9,179 nt of DNA from an uncultured Trueperaceae bacterium (GTDB taxonomy: Bacteria > Deinococcota > Deinococci > Deinococcales > Trueperaceae): positions 1-9,179 of the forward strand of contig CALCHY010000337.1 of the NCBI GenBank assembly GCA_937907415.1, written 5' to 3'. This document shows, piece after piece, positions 7,110 through 9,179 of this stretch. The position numbers and the translations under genes are program-made. The number at the start of each line of letters is the position of its first letter. Within the stretch, counting starts at the first letter, position 1. The notes under the pieces were generated by a model. That model saw nothing but the letters and a program-made list of their open reading frames with translations, was not told where the DNA came from and made no database searches.

Positions 7110-7604
7110 GTGGGTGCGCTGGTGGCGATGGAGCGCGAGGGCGCCTTTGGGGCGGAGCTCATCGGCTGCTACCAGCGCAACGAGTAGGCGTTGGTGCTGT
7201 AGCGGGCAGCGCATCGGTGGCCGACTACGTTGCGCTCTTCGGCCAGCGCGCGCCAAGGTGGTGAGGAAGCGTCTGGTGGGGTTTACGGCAAGTCCGAAGG
7301 TAATCTACGCCGCTTCTGATTGGGAGTGGGTGTTGCAGTTCGCTCGCGAAGTGGTGGTGCGCTGGAGCGCTTCAACTCCTGGTTGAAGCTCAGGACCAGG
7401 GTCGTTCGAATCTTCCCGGACCGCGAGGCGTGCCGGCGGTTGGTGACAGCACTCAGCGTGGAGCTGTCCGAGGAGTGGCTTTCGGACCGGTGGTCCTTGG
7501 GCATGGGGCCGCACGATGGCCGCGTCGGCCTCGCCAACGGCACCGGAACAGGAAGCCTAGCGATGGCTTGCCCTGGCGGAACGATTAGTCGATTTGAGGC
7601 TTGA
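7110..7604 (+). pseudogene. Degenerate IS256-family transposase with large internal deletion
   Basis: Plus-strand remnant in two recognisable parts. An N-terminal-like stretch reads FGAELIGCYQRNE-stop-ALVL (7146-7202), like the F.TEL..RYQRSEKALVLAL block of the family. It has TAG codons at 7185-7187 and 7200-7202. A C-terminal stretch in another frame from about 7365 reads ERFNSWLKLRTRVVRIFPDR, then LVTALSVELSEEW, closing with a stop at 7602-7604. The core with the DDE residues is missing between them. Its C-terminus differs from that of the minus-strand fragment next door, so they derive from different copies. Confidence 0.8.
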
Positions 7605-7926
7605 CTTGCGAGGCGGTCCCAGGTATGGCCGAGTTCTGAAAAGTGCGTTTGGTGGGCGTGGTAATCGTTAGGAATGTCCTGTCGAAGAGTGATGGACTGT
7701 CTGCTCGAAACAGAACTGACTTGCGACACTTAGACTTCGTGCTTGTATCTTGATACTGGGTCGAGGGAAAGCCGTGTCAGTGCTTGAGTTCGCAGCTCAT
7801 TACCCAGATTGGCTCGCCTCGCCTACTATCGATACTCCGGACTGGCAGCCTGGTCGTTAGAGACCACATAAGCAAGCGTGAGAGCGGTGCAAGCAGCGAG
7901 ATGCTCGACTCAAGAAGGAGGCCCAC
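7605..7926 (+). other. Non-coding stretch: left part of the IS110 element, candidate bridge-RNA region
   Basis: About 320 bases without a defensible gene lie between the IS256 remnant and the IS110 transposase. In IS110-group elements the long non-coding left part encodes the bridge RNA that pairs with target and donor DNA. This stretch has suitable position and length. Small perfect inverted repeats are visible: TGGTC (7851-7855) with GACCA (7862-7866), CGAG (7897-7900) with CTCG (7904-7907), and GTATC (7745-7749) with GATAC (7752-7756; loop too tight as it stands). I could not fold the region or place the exact IS end, so the RNA itself is inference. Confidence 0.35.
7915..7921 (+). promoter_or_regulatory. 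Ribosome binding site of the IS110 transposase
   Basis: AAGGAGG is a near-perfect Shine-Dalgarno sequence five bases before the ATG at 7927. It settles the start that gives MTSGGIDVSK, placing the first catalytic Asp at residue 7 as expected for the family. Confidence 0.75.
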
Positions 7927-8866
7927 ATGACTTCCGGGGGGATCGATGTCAGCAAGTTATCCCTGGATGCGGCCGCCATTCTGGAGCCAGGCGAGGTCGA
8001 GCGGCGGAACCTCGCAAACGACCTTCTGGGACACGGCCAACTGCTGGCGTGGTTGTTGGCGCTCCCCGATCGACTCATCACGTTTGAAGCGACCGGCACT
8101 TACCACCGGCAACTCGTGAAAGTGTCGGAAGACGCCGGAGAACGCGTGAGCGTCCTCAACCCAGCGCAGGTTAGCCACTTCGCGAAGAGCCAGGCGCGGT
8201 TCAACAAGAGGGACAGGATCGACGCGCTCCTGCTAGCCATGTACGGCAAGGGACGCCAACCGGCTCCGAGCCAGGAGGCGAACAGTAGCTTGCAGTCCTT
8301 GGCGCGGGAACTAAACGCCCTGCAAGAAGGCATCACGCGCCTCAAGAACCGCCTGGAGGCTGCCGAGCACGGCCTCGCCCACCTCCCTAAAGCGCCGCAT
8401 CCAAGCGCTAGAAGAAGAGAAGGCGGGGTTGCAAGCGTAGCTCGAGAACGAGGCGCGCCGTGCACGCGAGCGCGAGCTGGCACTGCTTGAGCGCATCCTG
8501 GGTGTCGGCACGAAATCAGCGTTCGCGTTCCTCGCCGAGGTGGGTGACGTCAGCCGCTTCTCATCAGCCGCGAAACTGGTGGCGTACGCCGGCCTCGGTC
8601 CCATGGTCGTGCGATCCGGTAGTAGCGTGGCTAAGCAGACGCGCAACTCAGGAATAGGCTCAGAGGAAGCACGCCAAGCCAGCTACATGGCCAGCCTGGT
8701 CGGCATCCGGCATGACCCCCTCCTGAAGGCCTTCTACGAACGCCTGGTAGCTCACGGGAAGAACAAGAAGGCGGCCCCCCTCGCCTGCGTAGCCATACTC
8801 CTTCGCGTCATGTACGGTGTCCTCATCCATCAGCGCCCGTTCGACGCCAACTATGCGGCCACTTGA
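7927..8866 (+). pseudogene. IS110-family transposase (DEDD), disrupted
   Basis: The N-terminal RuvC-like DEDD domain is complete: GIDVSK with D7, TFEATG with E54, and KRDRIDA with D96 and D99. A coiled-coil linker follows (LKNRLEAAEHG, then LKRRIQALEEEKAG). The C-terminal domain reads ILGVGTKSAFAFLAEVGDVS, AAKLVAYAGLGP and RSGSSVAKQ, where one of the Ser residues is the likely nucleophile; it ends PFDANYAAT before TGA at 8864-8866. The first frame runs to about 8383, where it must shift to the frame that carries the rest. In that second frame a TAG lies at 8438-8440. One frameshift and one amber therefore separate two otherwise well-kept domains, which suggests recent inactivation compared with the neighbouring IS remnants. 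The shift lies in the linker, so programmed frameshifting is conceivable, but the amber argues against it. Confidence 0.9.
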
Positions 8867-8970
8867 CGTTCAAGACAGCATCTGGGCACATCGGCGACAC
8901 AGCGGAGTCCGGTGCATATACCCGCCTTGCTCGCGCCGAGCATTTTGACCTGCCACTCCGTCACACTGAA

Positions 8971-9010
8971 GGCCCCATCGTCTAATGGCCTTCACGGGAC
9001 GCCTTTCAGG
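8971..9010 (+). pseudogene. 5' remnant of a tRNA-Glu gene
   Basis: GGCCCCATCGTCTAATGGCC (8971-8990) looks like the acceptor 5' strand and D arm of bacterial tRNA-Glu (GGCCCCATCGTCTAxxGGCCTAGGAC). The D stem can close as GTCT with GGAC (8997-9000), but the loop is about four bases too long (extra TCAC around 8992-8995). TTTCA (9004-9008) recalls the tRNA-Glu(UUC) anticodon loop without a proper stem. No T arm (GGTTCGAATCC) or matching TGGGGCC acceptor strand follows. I therefore read it as a truncated or decayed tRNA, recognised by recall of tRNA-Glu sequences and not by covariance scoring. The remaining bases to 9179 show nothing I can support. Confidence 0.45.
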
Positions 9011-9179
9011 AAGCTCGGCGCCACCCAATTTACAGGCCCACCCAGACACGAGGGCCGAGCTCTTTCGGCACTGTAGTCACCTACGGGCCCGCCAAGGCAT
9101 TGGCGCAGCGATGCGGCAGTTCAGTGCCTCAAATGCGTGTGTCGAACAACCCTACGTTCGTGCCGACTGAGGCCGCAGC

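Larger units (their letters stand above)
7605..8970 (+). mobile_element. IS110-family element, outer ends not defined
   Basis: The element comprises the non-coding left part, the broken transposase and a short 3' tail. IS110 members lack long terminal inverted repeats, so the ends cannot be read off directly. The limits given are the nearest recognisable neighbours: the IS256 stop on the left and the tRNA-Glu-like sequence on the right. The 8867-8970 tail shows no gene. Confidence 0.5.

Noticed and set aside
7283..7729. 148-codon minus-strand frame over the IS256 remnant and IS110 left part
   Set aside because: It lies antisense to a readable IS256 C-terminus and shows no family features.
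8300..8440. Programmed frameshift in the IS110 transposase
   Set aside because: No clear slippery heptamer was seen at the shift, and an additional amber at 8438-8440 follows in the second frame, so mutation is the simpler reading.
8100..8646. Minus-strand frames opposite the IS110 transposase
   Set aside because: The plus strand carries the DEDD motifs and the C-terminal IS110 domain; these frames are shadows.
8985..9170. 61-codon plus-strand frame at the right edge
   Set aside because: No motif, no ribosome site, and it overlaps the tRNA-Glu-like remnant. Nothing supports translation.

Overview
The window looks like an IS-rich accessory region of a bacterium with fairly high GC. In the 60-base stretches I counted by hand, the insertion-sequence flanks run at about 62-68 % G+C and the central gene at about 50-60 %. 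The sequence does not fix the phylum. The IS1634, IS256 and IS110 remnants, the GC level and a possible near-leaderless start would fit Deinococcota, but that is only a guess.

Layout: (1) 150-1561, minus strand, is a badly decayed IS1634-family transposase. It has at least five frame changes, three in-frame stops and internal deletions. (2) 1814-6457, minus strand, is the only clearly intact gene. It encodes a 1547-residue protein with an N-terminal SNF2/RapA-like helicase-translocase (about residues 50-550), a helical middle region (about 550-888), a long array of 15-residue repeats of the form [C/S]-x-x-[S/T]-G-x10 (about 889-1444, roughly 37 repeats) and a 103-residue C-terminal cap. Inside the array, two neighbouring 181-residue superunits align without a gap at about 52 % identity. 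(3) 6458-6902 holds a possible promoter and an unrecognised short reading frame. (4) 6903-7097 (minus) and 7110-7604 (plus) are two separate IS256-family transposase remnants lying back to back. (5) 7605-8866 is an IS110-family element with a long non-coding left part and a transposase broken by one frameshift and one amber stop. (6) 8971-9010 carries what looks like the 5' part of a tRNA-Glu gene with a disturbed D loop and no 3' half.

The main discovery candidate is the C-terminal half of the giant helicase. The 15-residue period is very regular: hand alignment needs about one extra residue per 181. Position 1 of the repeat is Cys or Ser almost without exception. I do not recognise this array as a named domain. 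No partner gene survives next to it, so the helicase is either a one-gene system or the last intact member of an island eroded by insertion sequences. A role in defence or DNA surveillance is an inference from SNF2 relatives in DISARM, Dpd and similar systems and from the IS-rich context. It is not shown by the sequence.
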